From an uncultured Oscillospiraceae bacterium (GTDB taxonomy: Bacteria > Bacillota > Clostridia > Oscillospirales > Oscillospiraceae), in the NCBI GenBank assembly GCA_934565425.1, contig CAKTHW010000015.1, positions 1 to 28,658 on the forward strand: 28,658 bases of DNA. The letters run 5' to 3'. Numbering within the stretch: the stretch's first letter is position 1; each line of letters starts with the position of its first letter. Below, one piece after another: positions 16,151 to 24,379 of the stretch. A program made the position numbers and the translations under genes. The notes below the pieces were generated by a model. The model saw nothing but the letters and a program-made list of their open reading frames with translations, did not search any database and was not told the DNA's origin.

Positions 16151-16179
16151 CAGCGTACACGTTCCGTGTACGCTGTTTT
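16151..16179 (+). terminator. Rho-independent terminator of nrdDG
   Basis: A 10-bp perfect stem CAGCGTACAC/GTGTACGCTG (16151-16160, 16166-16175), loop GTTCC, then TTTTC. It separates nrdDG and the repeat block from ylbJ. Confidence 0.75.
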
Positions 16180-16225
16180 CATATCCGTTCGCTCCTCACA
16201 TATGCTTAACGTGAGGTGAACTGCC

Positions 16226-17353
16226 ATGTTACTACGTCGATTCTCCCGCCCACTGACCTGGGCGCTGCCCTTAGCCCTCTGCGCCGGGCTATTGCTCCAA
16301 CCAGACGCCGCCGCCCAGGCGGCCAAGAACGGGCTGCTGCTGTGCGGGAACCTGGTGGTGCCCGCCCTGTTCCCCTTCTTCATCCTCTCCTCCCTCCTGG
16401 TCTCCACCGGCGGCGCCGCCCGGTTCGGGCGGCTGCTGTCCGGGGTCATGGGGAGGCTGTTCCACCAGACCGGTGCCAGCGCTTCGGCGTTGGTTTTAGG
16501 GTTCCTGGGCGGGTATCCGGTGGGGGCGAAGACGGTCTGCACGTTGTACGAAGAAAAGCTGTGCGACCGCACCCAGGCGGAACACCTGCTCATGTTCTGC
16601 AACAACGCCGGCCCCGCCTTCATCCTGGGCGCTGCCGGCAGCGCCATCTTCCACAGCACCGCCGTCGGCTTCCTGCTCCTGGCCATCCAGATCACTTCCG
16701 CCCTCCTGGTGGGCTTCCTCTTCCGTCCCGCCCGTGGGGAAAGCGACCTGACCCAAGCCCCCACCGACGCCCCGCGCCCCTTCAGCCGCTGCCTCACCGA
16801 GTCCGTCCAGCAGGCAGCCAGCGCTACGGTGAACGTGTGCGCCTTTGTCATCTTCTTCAACGTCGTCCTGCGCCTGCTGGACTGCTGCGGGCTGTTCGGC
16901 CTGTGCCGCTGGCTGCTGGCACTGTGCCACTGTCCGGACGGCTGGCAGCTGCCCCTCCTGTCCGGCGTCCTGGAGCTGTCCAACGGGGTGGCGCTGCTGC
17001 CCGGCACGTCGGATGGACTCATCCCCGCCGCCTTCCTCCTCAGCTGGGGCGGGTGCTCCGTCCACTGCCAGACCCTGACCTTTCTCACCCAGCACGACCT
17101 GAACCTGCGCCCCTACTTTCTCGGAAAACTCCTCCAAGGCTGTCTCTCCGCCGCCCTGGCCTGTCTGGCGCTGCAATTTCTGCCCCTGGCGCAGCGGACG
17201 CTGAGTCCCACCCAACTGCCTTTGGAACAGCCGGTAGTGGGCGATTTCGGCGTGCCGCTGACGGTGGCCTGTGGGCTGGTGCTGGGGGTGTGGGTGCTGG
17301 ATGGGTGGCTTTCGGGAAAAAACACTGGAAAACGACAGAAAAAACGAGTATAA
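16226..17353 (+). CDS. ylbJ: Sporulation integral membrane protein YlbJ
   Basis: A 375-residue polytopic membrane protein of the YlbJ family, a nucleoside-recognition/Gate-type fold that is sigma-E-dependent in Bacillus and needed for spore cortex formation; its transported substrate is not established. The family core GFLGGYPVGAKTV, then LMFCNNAGPAFILG, is present around residues 92-140, and hydrophobic helices cover most of the chain. The mirrored half carries GVLELSNGVALLPG. The SD GTGAGGTGA precedes the ATG. A weak sigma-E-like pair (TCATATC 16179-16185, 13 bp, CATATGCT 16199-16206) lies upstream, but it would give a leader of only about 13 nt. The cytosolic loop at about 172-190 is proline rich. 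Confidence 0.9.
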   Translation: MLLRRFSRPLTWALPLALCAGLLLQPDAAAQAAKNGLLLCGNLVVPALFPFFILSSLLVSTGGAARFGRLLSGVMGRLFHQTGASASALVLGFLGGYPVGAKTVCTLYEEKLCDRTQAEHLLMFCNNAGPAFILGAAGSAIFHSTAVGFLLLAIQITSALLVGFLFRPARGESDLTQAPTDAPRPFSRCLTESVQQAASATVNVCAFVIFFNVVLRLLDCCGLFGLCRWLLALCHCPDGWQLPLLSGVLELSNGVALLPGTSDGLIPAAFLLSWGGCSVHCQTLTFLTQHDLNLRPYFLGKLLQGCLSAALACLALQFLPLAQRTLSPTQLPLEQPVVGDFGVPLTVACGLVLGVWVLDGWLSGKNTGKRQKKRV

Positions 17354-17354
17354 T
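17326..17354 (+). promoter_or_regulatory. Possible promoter of the small four-cysteine gene
   Basis: TGGAAA (17326-17331) and a perfect TATAAT (17349-17354) are 17 bp apart. The -10 overlaps the ylbJ stop codon. This would allow the 69-residue gene to be transcribed separately from ylbJ. Confidence 0.5.
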
Positions 17355-17388
17355 AAGCGGTATCATGGATAGAAATTGAGGGATCATT

Positions 17389-17598
17389 ATGTTGTTCCGA
17401 AAGGATATGGACCCCCGCTGCGCCTACTGCCAGCATGGGAGTGAACTGGACGAAGACCGGGTGCTCTGCCCCAAAAAGGGCGTCGTCTCCCCCGGCGACC
17501 ACTGCCGGTCGTTCCGCTACGACCCCCTGCGGCGAAAGCCGCCGGAGATGGCGCAGTTGGATTTTTCCAAGCTCAGTCAGGAAGATTTCACCTTATAA
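17389..17598 (+). CDS. Small four-cysteine protein, function unknown
   Basis: A 69-residue soluble protein beginning MLFRKDMDPRCAYCQHG. Cysteines at 11, 14, 27 and 39 (CxxC, then LCPKKG and DHCRSFRYDP) could bind one zinc ion or an iron-sulfur cluster. I recognise this C-x2-C-x12-C-x11-C pattern followed by FRYDPL as recurrent in small proteins of Oscillospiraceae, but know no function. GAGGG lies about 6 nt before the ATG. A promoter-like pair precedes it and a strong terminator follows, so it may be a single-gene unit. Composition is like its neighbours. Confidence 0.8.
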   Translation: MLFRKDMDPRCAYCQHGSELDEDRVLCPKKGVVSPGDHCRSFRYDPLRRKPPEMAQLDFSKLSQEDFTL

Positions 17599-17603
17599 AT
17601 GCG

Positions 17604-17640
17604 AAAAAAAGATTGCATGGTCGCCCATGCAATCTTTTTT
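17604..17640. terminator. Bidirectional terminator between convergent genes
   Basis: A perfect 10-bp stem GATTGCATGG/CCATGCAATC (17611-17620, 17625-17634) with loop TCGC is flanked by seven A (17604-17610) and six T (17635-17640). It can therefore stop transcription from both the four-cysteine gene and the DUF378 gene. Confidence 0.9.
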
Positions 17641-17642
17641 CG

Positions 17643-17858
17643 TCAGTGTGCCGTCTCCGCCCGCACCGGGTCCTCGTCCCGGAAGAGCAGGGAGATGCAC
17701 CACAGAGCGGCCAGACCCACCAGCGCGTAGATGATACGGCTGACCACGCTGGTGGAGCCGCCGCAGATAAAGGCCACCAGGTCGAACTGGAAGAACCCGA
17801 TCAGACCCCAGTTGATCCCGCCGATGACGGTCAGGATCAGAGCGATTTTATCAAACAT
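17643..17858 (-). CDS. DUF378 (YuzA-type) small membrane protein
   Basis: A 71-residue protein with two hydrophobic helices (about residues 5-28 and 38-60). It carries the DUF378 hallmark LTVIGGINWGLIGFFQFDLV and then IIYALVGLAALW, which together define the family. The function of the family is not known; it is presumed to be an inner-membrane protein. The SD GGGAGG lies 9 nt before the ATG. It shares a bidirectional terminator with the convergent four-cysteine gene. The 174 bp upstream hold no clear promoter. Confidence 0.9.
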   Translation of the reverse strand: MFDKIALILTVIGGINWGLIGFFQFDLVAFICGGSTSVVSRIIYALVGLAALWCISLLFRDEDPVRAETAH

Positions 17859-17984
17859 AGGAAAAACCTCCCTTTGAACTCACAAAACCCGGCATAATCA
17901 GGCATCATTCCGCGTTTTGTGCTCTTACTTTGTCCAAACGGGAGAAAACTATGACTGCAAGTATTTTCCGCTCATCAGAACGCG

Positions 17985-18034
17985 CGCAGCGTTCCATCCT
18001 ATTTGTGATAGCATGGAACGCTGCGTCCGTTTTT
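17985..18034 (+). terminator. Long hairpin with a plus-strand T tract
   Basis: A 13-bp perfect stem CGCAGCGTTCCAT/ATGGAACGCTGCG (17985-17997, 18013-18025), with a small inner CTAT/ATAG stem in the loop, is followed on the plus strand by TCCGTTTTT. No plus-strand gene precedes it. On the minus strand it sits just past the pdaB-like stop (18033) but lacks a T tract there. It may still mark the 3' end of that gene or end an unannotated plus-strand RNA. Confidence 0.5.
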
Positions 18035-18812
18035 ATTTGGTATCTTTTTCCGCCCCCTTGGGGCACTGCATCCCGTTGTTGTCGATGGTGTACTCCCCCT
18101 GATACACCAGCTCGGACACGGTGCAGAGGGTGTAGCCGTCCTTTTGCAGGGCTTCGATGATGCCGGGCAGCGCCTCCGGGGTGTGGATGGCGGCGTTGTG
18201 GAAGAGGATGATGCTGCCGGGGACGACGTTCTTCATCACCCGCTGAGTGATTTCCGGCGCGGTGATCTCCTTCCAGTCCAAGCTGTCCACGTTCCACTGG
18301 ATGGGCTCCATGCCGATGGAGCGGATGGTGCGGATGGAGTTGTTGTCATAATCTCCATAGGGGCAGCGGTGGAATTTGGGGGCGGTGCCGGTGATGGCCT
18401 CGATCTTGCTGTTGCAGTCCTCCAGCTCCTGCCGGATCTGCTCGCTGCTGCACTGGGGCAGGTGTGGGTGGGTGCTGGAGTGGTTCTCGATCTCGTGACC
18501 GGCGTCAGATAACGCCTTCACCGACTCCGGATATTTGTCCACCCACTGCCCCACCAAAAAGAAGGTGGCCTTCACGTCGTAGCGCCCCAAGATCTCGATG
18601 AGCTCCTCCGTGTCCTCGTTGCCCCAGGCGGCGTCGAAGGTCAATGCGGCACGCTTCTCCCCGTTGTCCTGGACGTAGTAGATGGGCAGCTCTCGCTCGG
18701 TGGCGGCGGCGCCCACGGCGGCGGGATTGCTGACCACGCCGAACATGGCGATGGCCGCAGCGGCGCAGCCTGCCACCATGAGCCACCGGCGGCGAAACAC
18801 AACCATTTTCAT
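18033..18812 (-). CDS. pdaB: PdaB-like polysaccharide deacetylase, sporulation type
   Basis: A 259-residue exported or membrane-anchored NodB-domain protein. An N-terminal helix (about residues 10-32) acts as signal or anchor. The NodB motifs are TFDAAWGNEDT (catalytic Asp; the usual second Asp of TFDD is Ala), HSSTH (metal-binding HxxxH) and RCPYGDYDN. A divergent first motif with W-G is characteristic of the PdaB/CDA_PdaB group, which in Bacillus is needed for spore maturation. I chose the ATG at 18812; the open TTG at 18818 lies only 4 nt after the GGGAGG SD. A sigma-E-like promoter lies upstream. Whether it deacetylates cortex peptidoglycan is unproven. Confidence 0.87.
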   Translation of the reverse strand: MKMVVFRRRWLMVAGCAAAAIAMFGVVSNPAAVGAAATERELPIYYVQDNGEKRAALTFDAAWGNEDTEELIEILGRYDVKATFFLVGQWVDKYPESVKALSDAGHEIENHSSTHPHLPQCSSEQIRQELEDCNSKIEAITGTAPKFHRCPYGDYDNNSIRTIRSIGMEPIQWNVDSLDWKEITAPEITQRVMKNVVPGSIILFHNAAIHTPEALPGIIEALQKDGYTLCTVSELVYQGEYTIDNNGMQCPKGAEKDTK

Positions 18813-18843
18813 AACCAATGAACCTCCCTATCTCGGTTTCTAC

Positions 18844-18871
18844 ATGGTATGCGCCTTCCAAGGAACTATGC
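18844..18871 (-). promoter_or_regulatory. Candidate sigma-E promoter of the pdaB-like gene
   Basis: On the minus strand GCATAGT (18865-18871) and CATACCAT (18844-18851) are 13 bp apart. They match 6 of 7 and 7 of 8 positions of the Bacillus sigma-E consensus KMATATT / CATACAHT, with spacing about one base short. The predicted start leaves a leader of about 25 nt with the SD. This fits a mother-cell sporulation gene. Confidence 0.45.
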
Positions 18872-18969
18872 CCGGTTTTGCCGGTCTGCGCCGGGAAAAT
18901 CGGGGAAAATCCGCACTTTTTTCGTCACTTTGCCCAGTCTCGACCCACCTTCCCATGACTGATTTCCCC

Positions 18970-18998
18970 TTGACGCTGTTGCCCTTCCGCTATATAAT
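18970..18998 (+). promoter_or_regulatory. Sigma-A promoter of the glycogen operon
   Basis: TTGACG (18970-18975), a 17-bp spacer, then a perfect TATAAT (18993-18998). The leader is about 50 nt to the ATG at 19055, with AAGGAG as SD. It is the best consensus promoter in the window. Confidence 0.8.
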
Positions 18999-19054
18999 TT
19001 TTAATATCGGGGAGAATTTCCTTTCCCTAAATCCTGTCACAGAAGGAGTCCGCC

Positions 19055-20470
19055 ATGAAGCCCTTTTGCCCCCTTCCCCCACGCCTGTTCCGCCCGCCGG
19101 AGCCGGTGCAGACCGACAGCCGTTCTGGCTGGCGCTTCCAGATCTGGGCGCCGGAGGCGGCCGCTGTCTCCGTGGCCGGGGACTTCCAAGGGTGGCGGAC
19201 AGACCGGGATTTTCTGACCCGCACCCAGGACGGCCTGTGGGAGGGCTTCGTGGCCAACGCTCAGGCGGGCGACCTCTACAAATACGTCCTCCACGACGCC
19301 CAAGGCACCGCCCACTACTGCGCCGACCCCACCGCCTCCGCGGTAGAGCCGCTGCCAGGGACGGCAGGGCGCCTGTGGGACCACTCCGGCTACCGCTGGC
19401 AGGACGCCCCCTGGCTGGCCTTCCGGCAGCAGACGAACGTCCCGCGTCCCACCCTGCTCTGTCCCATCGACTTGACCCAACAGCCGCCGGACGGCTATCA
19501 CACCCTGGTGCCCACCTTGAAACGGCTGGGCTACACCGGCGGGATATTCTCGTTGGGATTGGGGCGGCGCACGTCCTTCTTCGCCCCCTGTGCTGGGTGG
19601 CGGCCGGAAGAATTGATGCGCTGGGTGGACGCCTTTCACCAGGCGGGGCTGAGCGTGGTATTGGACTGGAACGCCACCGACTTCTCCGAAGCCTACGGCC
19701 CGTTCCTGGCCACGGAGGACTGCCCCAACCAGTTGGACTGGAGCCGTCCCCACCTTCGCCGCTTCCTGCTGGACTGCGCCCAATTTTGGCTGGGCACCTA
19801 CCACCTGGACGGCCTGCGGGTTGCCATCGACGACCCTCGGTTCTTCTTCCCCGGACGGGACGCACAAGGGTTCCTGTCCCAGCTGGCGGAGGTGTGTCCG
19901 GCAGGCGGGTTGTTCCTGCGGACGCCCTTTCCTTTGGAGGACGGCGTGGGACAGGCAGAGCAGTCCGCTCAGCCCCTGGCCGACCTGTTCCTGCACAAGA
20001 CCAGGGAGTGCTCAGACCGCCTGACCGCAGGTGGGTTGCTTACCTACCCGGACTTTCCTGACCCGGCCTGCTACCTGGCCTATCTGGCGCTGCCCGGCGG
20101 GAAATGCACCCGGTTGGACGCGCTGTCCCGCCCCGTGCTGCAACAGGCCCACCGTTGCTATCTGTCCCACCCAGCCCTGTGGCCGCAATGCTCCTTCCGC
20201 TGGGCCCATCGACCGACGGAGGCGCTGCCGGTGCTGGCCTTTTGGCGGGGGGAGGAGATCTTGTGCCTGTGCAACCCGACGGATGGGGCGTTCTCCCTGC
20301 CCATCCACACCGAACGGACGCTCCGACTGCTCCACGGGAGCGGCACGGAACGGGACCCTATTTTTTCCGCTGTTCCTGAGCGGCTGTCTGACGGGGATGC
20401 TATCGCACTCCCCCCTAGGACGTGCCTGCTCTTTGACCATACGCCTGACCGGACTGCCGGGACAGGCTGA
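19055..20470 (+). CDS. Degenerate GlgB-like protein (CBM48 plus shortened GH13 barrel)
   Basis: A 471-residue protein heading the glycogen operon. Residues about 20-110 form a CBM48/isoamylase-N domain (FQIWAPEAAAVSVAGDFQGW, then YKYVLHD). The rest follows the GH13 branching-enzyme fold (GYHTLVPTLKRLGYTGG, VVLDW, YHLDGLRV) but is shorter than the 630-750 residues usual for GlgB. Catalytic positions look lost. The nucleophile site after GLRV is Ala257 instead of Asp. The His of DWVPAHF is replaced in DWNATDF. I find neither the acid/base Glu nor the terminal HDE motif. It is probably a non-catalytic glycogen-binding or scaffold protein; a divergent active enzyme is less likely. It ends 18 bp before glgC. 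Confidence 0.75.
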   Translation: MKPFCPLPPRLFRPPEPVQTDSRSGWRFQIWAPEAAAVSVAGDFQGWRTDRDFLTRTQDGLWEGFVANAQAGDLYKYVLHDAQGTAHYCADPTASAVEPLPGTAGRLWDHSGYRWQDAPWLAFRQQTNVPRPTLLCPIDLTQQPPDGYHTLVPTLKRLGYTGGIFSLGLGRRTSFFAPCAGWRPEELMRWVDAFHQAGLSVVLDWNATDFSEAYGPFLATEDCPNQLDWSRPHLRRFLLDCAQFWLGTYHLDGLRVAIDDPRFFFPGRDAQGFLSQLAEVCPAGGLFLRTPFPLEDGVGQAEQSAQPLADLFLHKTRECSDRLTAGGLLTYPDFPDPACYLAYLALPGGKCTRLDALSRPVLQQAHRCYLSHPALWPQCSFRWAHRPTEALPVLAFWRGEEILCLCNPTDGAFSLPIHTERTLRLLHGSGTERDPIFSAVPERLSDGDAIALPPRTCLLFDHTPDRTAGTG

Positions 20471-20488
20471 GATTGAGGTGGATCGCTG

Positions 20489-21694
20489 ATGAAAAAAGAA
20501 TGTATCTCCATGCTGTTGGCTGGCGGCCAAGGCAGCCGGCTGTACGCCCTGACCGAACACAACGCCAAGCCCGCCCTTCCCTTTGGCGGGAAGTATCGCA
20601 TCATTGACTTTGCCCTCTCCAACTGCGCCAACTCCGGCATCGACACGGTGGGCGTGCTGACCCAGTACCGCCCGCTGAAGCTGAACTCCTACCTGGGCAA
20701 CGGGCAGCCCTGGGATTTGGACCGCTCCGACGGCGGCGTCCACGTGCTGCCCCCCTACGTCACCTCCGGCGACTCGGGCACCTGGTACAAGGGGACGGCC
20801 AACGCCATCTATCAGAACATCGGGTTCATCGACCTGTATGACCCTCAGTATGTCCTCATCCTCTCCGGCGACCACATCTATAAGATGGACTACGCCAAAA
20901 TGCTGGAGTACCACAAGGAGACCGGCGCGGACGCCACCATCTCCGTGCTGGAGGTGTCCATGGACGAGGCCAGCCGGTTCGGCATCATGAACGTGGACGA
21001 CCACGACCAGATCTGTGAGTTCGAGGAAAAACCCGCCCACCCCAAGAGCAACCTGGCCTCCATGGGCGTGTACCTGTTCACCTGGGAGAAGCTGCGGCAG
21101 TACCTCATCCAGGACGAGGCCGACCCGGCGTCCAGCAACGACTTTGGCAAGAACATCATCCCCACCATGCTGGAGCAAGGCGAAAAGCTGTTCGCCTACC
21201 GGTTCCAGGGCTACTGGAAGGATGTGGGCACCATCACCTCCCTGTGGGACGCCAACATGGATCTGCTCTCCCCCACCAGCGGCATCAACATCTACGACAC
21301 CAGCTGGCCCATCTACACCCACAGTGCGATCTTACCCGCCCAGTTCATCGGCTCGGACGCGGTGCTCTCCCACTGTCTGGTGACAGACGGGTGCGAGGTC
21401 CATGGCACCATCGAAAACTCCGTCCTCTTCCACTCAGTCACCGTGGAGCCGGGGGCGACAGTGCGCTACTCCATCCTCATGCCGGGTGCCACCGTCAAAG
21501 CTGGCGCCACGGTAGAATATGCCATCGTGGGCGAGAACACCACGGTGGGCTGTGATGCTGTGGTGGGCAACCCGCCGGACGGGTCTGACGACTGGGGCGT
21601 CGCTGTCGTGGCGGCGGACGTGGCCGACGGACAGGTCATCCCCGCCAACGCAATGTATTCTGAGAAGCAGAAAGGAGCGGTTTTGGGATGCTGA
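20489..21694 (+). CDS. glgC: Glucose-1-phosphate adenylyltransferase
   Basis: Makes ADP-glucose from ATP and glucose-1-phosphate, the committed step of glycogen synthesis. The 401-residue protein has the nucleotide-binding loop [29 protein letters not shown], the GDHIYKMDY metal/substrate motif, and FEEKP in the transferase domain. The C-terminal left-handed beta-helix has hexapeptide repeats (about residues 285-370). GAGGTGG precedes the ATG. It overlaps glgD by 7 bp (ATGCTGA), matching the co-translated GlgC/GlgD subunits of Firmicutes. Confidence 0.96.
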   Translation: MKKECISMLLAGGQGSRLYALTEHNAKPALPFGGKYRIIDFALSNCANSGIDTVGVLTQYRPLKLNSYLGNGQPWDLDRSDGGVHVLPPYVTSGDSGTWYKGTANAIYQNIGFIDLYDPQYVLILSGDHIYKMDYAKMLEYHKETGADATISVLEVSMDEASRFGIMNVDDHDQICEFEEKPAHPKSNLASMGVYLFTWEKLRQYLIQDEADPASSNDFGKNIIPTMLEQGEKLFAYRFQGYWKDVGTITSLWDANMDLLSPTSGINIYDTSWPIYTHSAILPAQFIGSDAVLSHCLVTDGCEVHGTIENSVLFHSVTVEPGATVRYSILMPGATVKAGATVEYAIVGENTTVGCDAVVGNPPDGSDDWGVAVVAADVADGQVIPANAMYSEKQKGAVLGC

Positions 21695-22806
21695 ATAATG
21701 TACATGGTCTCCTGTTCACCCAGAACAACATCTACCACCTGCGGGAGCTGACCGAGCCCCGCTGCCTGTCCTCCATCCCCTTCGGCGGGCGGTTCCGGAT
21801 GATCGACTTCATGCTCTCCAACCTGGTCAACGCCGGCGTCTCCGATGTGGGCGTGCTGCTCCAGGCCAAGTATAAATCCCTCCTGGACCATCTCGGCTCC
21901 GGCAAGGACTGGGACTTAGCCCGCCACAGCGGCGGTCTCCACCTGCTGCCTCCCTACTCCCTGACCAACGGGGAGAATCCCCGGATGTTCCGAGGGCATA
22001 TGGACACCCTCTCTGACATCCTGCCCTACTTACGGGAGATTCGGCAGGAATACGTCCTCATCGCCGACGGGGACATCGCCCTGAACCTGGATTTGGAGGA
22101 CGTGTACCAGCAGCACGTCGAGAATCACGCGGACATGACCCTGGTCTGTTCCCCCCGCTACACCGGCGACCCTCCCGCCACCGTCTATTTTAAGGTGGGC
22201 GACGACCAGACCATCACTGACGTCATCCAGTGCCCCAGCCAGCCCACCGGCGTGGAGTACCTGAACATCTTCCTCCTGTCCAAGGAGCTGCTCCTGCGCC
22301 TGGTCAGCGAGTGCGCCACCCATCGCCTCTACTCCTTCCGCAACGACCTGCTGCCCAAGCTCCATCATCACCTGAAACTCTCCGCCTACGCCTACGACGG
22401 CTTTGTCACCCGCTGCACCTCGGTGGCATCCTACTACGACAGCAGCATGGCGCTGCTCCAGCCGGAGGTGCGCCGGGACCTGTTCGGTCTGGAACGCCCC
22501 ATCCGCACCCGGGAGCGGAACGAACCCTCCAGCTACTACGCCCCCGGCTCGGTCTGCCGCAATTCGCTGGTGGCCGACGGGTGCATCATCGAGGGGACGG
22601 TGGAGAACTCCATCATCTTCCACAACGTCCGTGTGGGCAAGGGTGCCGTCATCCGGGACTCCATCCTGTTCCAGAACACCGTCATCGGCACCGACGCCCA
22701 GCTGCGCTATGTCATCACCGACAAGGACGTGACCATCGGCGCTGGCGCTGTGTTAAATGGCGCTGCCCATCACCCCTTCGTCCTGGCCAAGGGCAGCACC
22801 GTCTGA
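21688..22806 (+). CDS. glgD: GlgD, non-catalytic subunit of ADP-glucose pyrophosphorylase
   Basis: A 372-residue GlgC paralogue that forms a hetero-oligomer with GlgC and raises its activity in characterised Firmicutes. It keeps [18 protein letters not shown] and the C-terminal hexapeptide repeats. The glycine-rich ATP loop is gone ([12 protein letters not shown] where GlgC has AGGQGSRL), and the GDHIYKMDY motif is replaced by DGDIALNLD. This is the expected pattern of GlgD and fits a regulatory role. The ATG sits inside the end of glgC. Confidence 0.94.
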   Translation: MLNNVHGLLFTQNNIYHLRELTEPRCLSSIPFGGRFRMIDFMLSNLVNAGVSDVGVLLQAKYKSLLDHLGSGKDWDLARHSGGLHLLPPYSLTNGENPRMFRGHMDTLSDILPYLREIRQEYVLIADGDIALNLDLEDVYQQHVENHADMTLVCSPRYTGDPPATVYFKVGDDQTITDVIQCPSQPTGVEYLNIFLLSKELLLRLVSECATHRLYSFRNDLLPKLHHHLKLSAYAYDGFVTRCTSVASYYDSSMALLQPEVRRDLFGLERPIRTRERNEPSSYYAPGSVCRNSLVADGCIIEGTVENSIIFHNVRVGKGAVIRDSILFQNTVIGTDAQLRYVITDKDVTIGAGAVLNGAAHHPFVLAKGSTV

Positions 22807-22848
22807 CCGTTTTTCCACCCACCGCATTCCAGAAAGGCTGGTGTCTCT

Positions 22849-24282
22849 ATGCAACTTTTCTTCGCCGCATCCGAAGTGGCTCCCTTCATCAAGACCGGCG
22901 GTCTGGCCGACGTGGCCGGTTCCCTGCCCAACGCCCTGGCCAAGCTGGGGCATGACGTGCGGGTGATTTTACCCCTCTACTCCGCCATCCCCGCCCAGTG
23001 GCGGCGGCAGATGACCTTCCTGAAGAGCTTCCACTTCCCCCTGAGCTGGCGCAACGCCTACTGCGGCCTGTTTTCGTTGGAGTATCAGGGGCTGACCTAC
23101 TATTTTATCGACAATGAGTACTATTTCCAGCGGGAGGGTCTCTATGGCCAGTTCGATGACGGCGAGCGGTTCGCCTACTTCTCCCGTGCTGTGGTGGAGG
23201 TGCCCGTCCAGCTGGGCTGGTCGCCGGACATCATCCACTGCAACGACTGGCAGACCGGCCTCGTGCCCGTCTACCTGCTGGAAGCCCGTCACCGGGAACC
23301 GCTCCTGAAACACACCAAGAGCGTCTTCACCATCCACAACATCGAGTACCAGGGTCGGTTCGACCGGAACATCCTGGGGGACGTGCTGGGGCTGGATGAG
23401 AGCTATTTCCGGGAGGATATGCTGTCCTACTACGGGGACGTGAACCTGGTCAAGGGCGCCATCTACGCCGCCGACTACATCACCACCGTCTCCCCCACCT
23501 ACGCCAAGGAGCTGCAATACGCCTTCTACGCCCACGGCCTGGAGGGGGTCATCGCGGACAACTATCACAAGTTCACCGGCATTTTGAACGGCATCGATAT
23601 GGCCCACAACGACCCGGCCACCGACAAATTCCTCCCCGCCCCCTACTCCGCCCACGACCTGTCCGGCAAGGCGGCCTGCAAGGCGGCGCTCCAGGAGAAG
23701 CTGGGGCTGAACGTGGACCCGGACGTGCCCATCATCGCCTGCATCTCCCGCCTGGTGGCACACAAGGGGTACGAGCTGGTCACCGCCGCCTTCCCCAAGA
23801 TCATGGAGCACTACGTCCAGTTCGTGGTGCTGGGCACCGGTGACTGGGGCATCGAATCCTTCTTCCGCATGGCCGCTCAGGAGTACCCCGGCCGGGTGTC
23901 CGCCAACCTGATGTACTCGGCGGAGCTGGCGTCCCAGATCTACGCCGGTGCCGACCTGCTCCTCATGCCCTCCATCGCGGAGCCCTGCGGCCTGTCCCAG
24001 ATGATCGCCATGCGCTACGGCACCGTCCCCATCGTCCGCCTCACCGGCGGCCTCAAGGACAGCGTCCCCGCCTACAACCCCACCACCGGCACCGGTCTGG
24101 GCTTCACCTTCGGCAGCATCACCCCCGGTGACCTGCTGGGCGCCATCGACCGCGGTTTGGAGGTCTACGAAACCGACCGCCCCAACTGGATCGGGCTGAT
24201 GACGCGTGGGATGACCACGGATTTCAGCTGGGATCAGTCGGCGACGGCCTATGAAAAGGTGTACAACCAAGCAATTCGGTAG
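22849..24282 (+). CDS. glgA: Glycogen synthase (ADP-glucose-dependent, GT5)
   Basis: Transfers glucose from ADP-glucose to the non-reducing end of alpha-1,4-glucan chains. The 477-residue protein has the N-terminal ADP-glucose loop ASEVAPFIKTGGLADVAGSL (Lys15) and HNIEYQG. The GT-B C-terminal domain has SRLVAHKGYEL and PSIAEPCGLSQMIAMRYGT with the conserved EPCGL catalytic region, followed by TGGLKDSV. It is the last gene of the operon, 42 bp after glgD. I see no clean terminator in the 97 bp before the convergent spo0A, only an imperfect hairpin around 24282-24345. Confidence 0.96.
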   Translation: MQLFFAASEVAPFIKTGGLADVAGSLPNALAKLGHDVRVILPLYSAIPAQWRRQMTFLKSFHFPLSWRNAYCGLFSLEYQGLTYYFIDNEYYFQREGLYGQFDDGERFAYFSRAVVEVPVQLGWSPDIIHCNDWQTGLVPVYLLEARHREPLLKHTKSVFTIHNIEYQGRFDRNILGDVLGLDESYFREDMLSYYGDVNLVKGAIYAADYITTVSPTYAKELQYAFYAHGLEGVIADNYHKFTGILNGIDMAHNDPATDKFLPAPYSAHDLSGKAACKAALQEKLGLNVDPDVPIIACISRLVAHKGYELVTAAFPKIMEHYVQFVVLGTGDWGIESFFRMAAQEYPGRVSANLMYSAELASQIYAGADLLLMPSIAEPCGLSQMIAMRYGTVPIVRLTGGLKDSVPAYNPTTGTGLGFTFGSITPGDLLGAIDRGLEVYETDRPNWIGLMTRGMTTDFSWDQSATAYEKVYNQAIR

Positions 24283-24379
24283 GTTTATGCATAAAAAAAT
24301 TCCCCCTAGTGCTTTTTCATTCACAGAGGGAACCTATCTTCTCTTTATTCATTTGTTGTCTCCTTGCAGCTTTGTTTTT

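Noticed and set aside
16179..16206. Sigma-E-like promoter for ylbJ
   Set aside because: The -10 match is weak and the predicted start would fall on the SD, so it is only mentioned with ylbJ.
17917..18160. Two short plus-strand frames between DUF378 and pdaB
   Set aside because: No SD, no family resemblance, and they run into pdaB antisense; they only read through the hairpin at 17985-18025.
20012..21322. 436-codon open frame on the minus strand
   Set aside because: Antisense to the GlgB-like gene and glgC; G/V/H-rich shadow composition.
22969..24324. 451-codon open frame on the minus strand
   Set aside because: Antisense to glgA, no motif or SD.
24282..24345. Possible terminator after glgA
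   Set aside because: AGGTT/AACCT and TTCCCCCT/AGAGGGAA can pair only imperfectly around a long loop and no proper T tract follows, so I do not list it as a feature.
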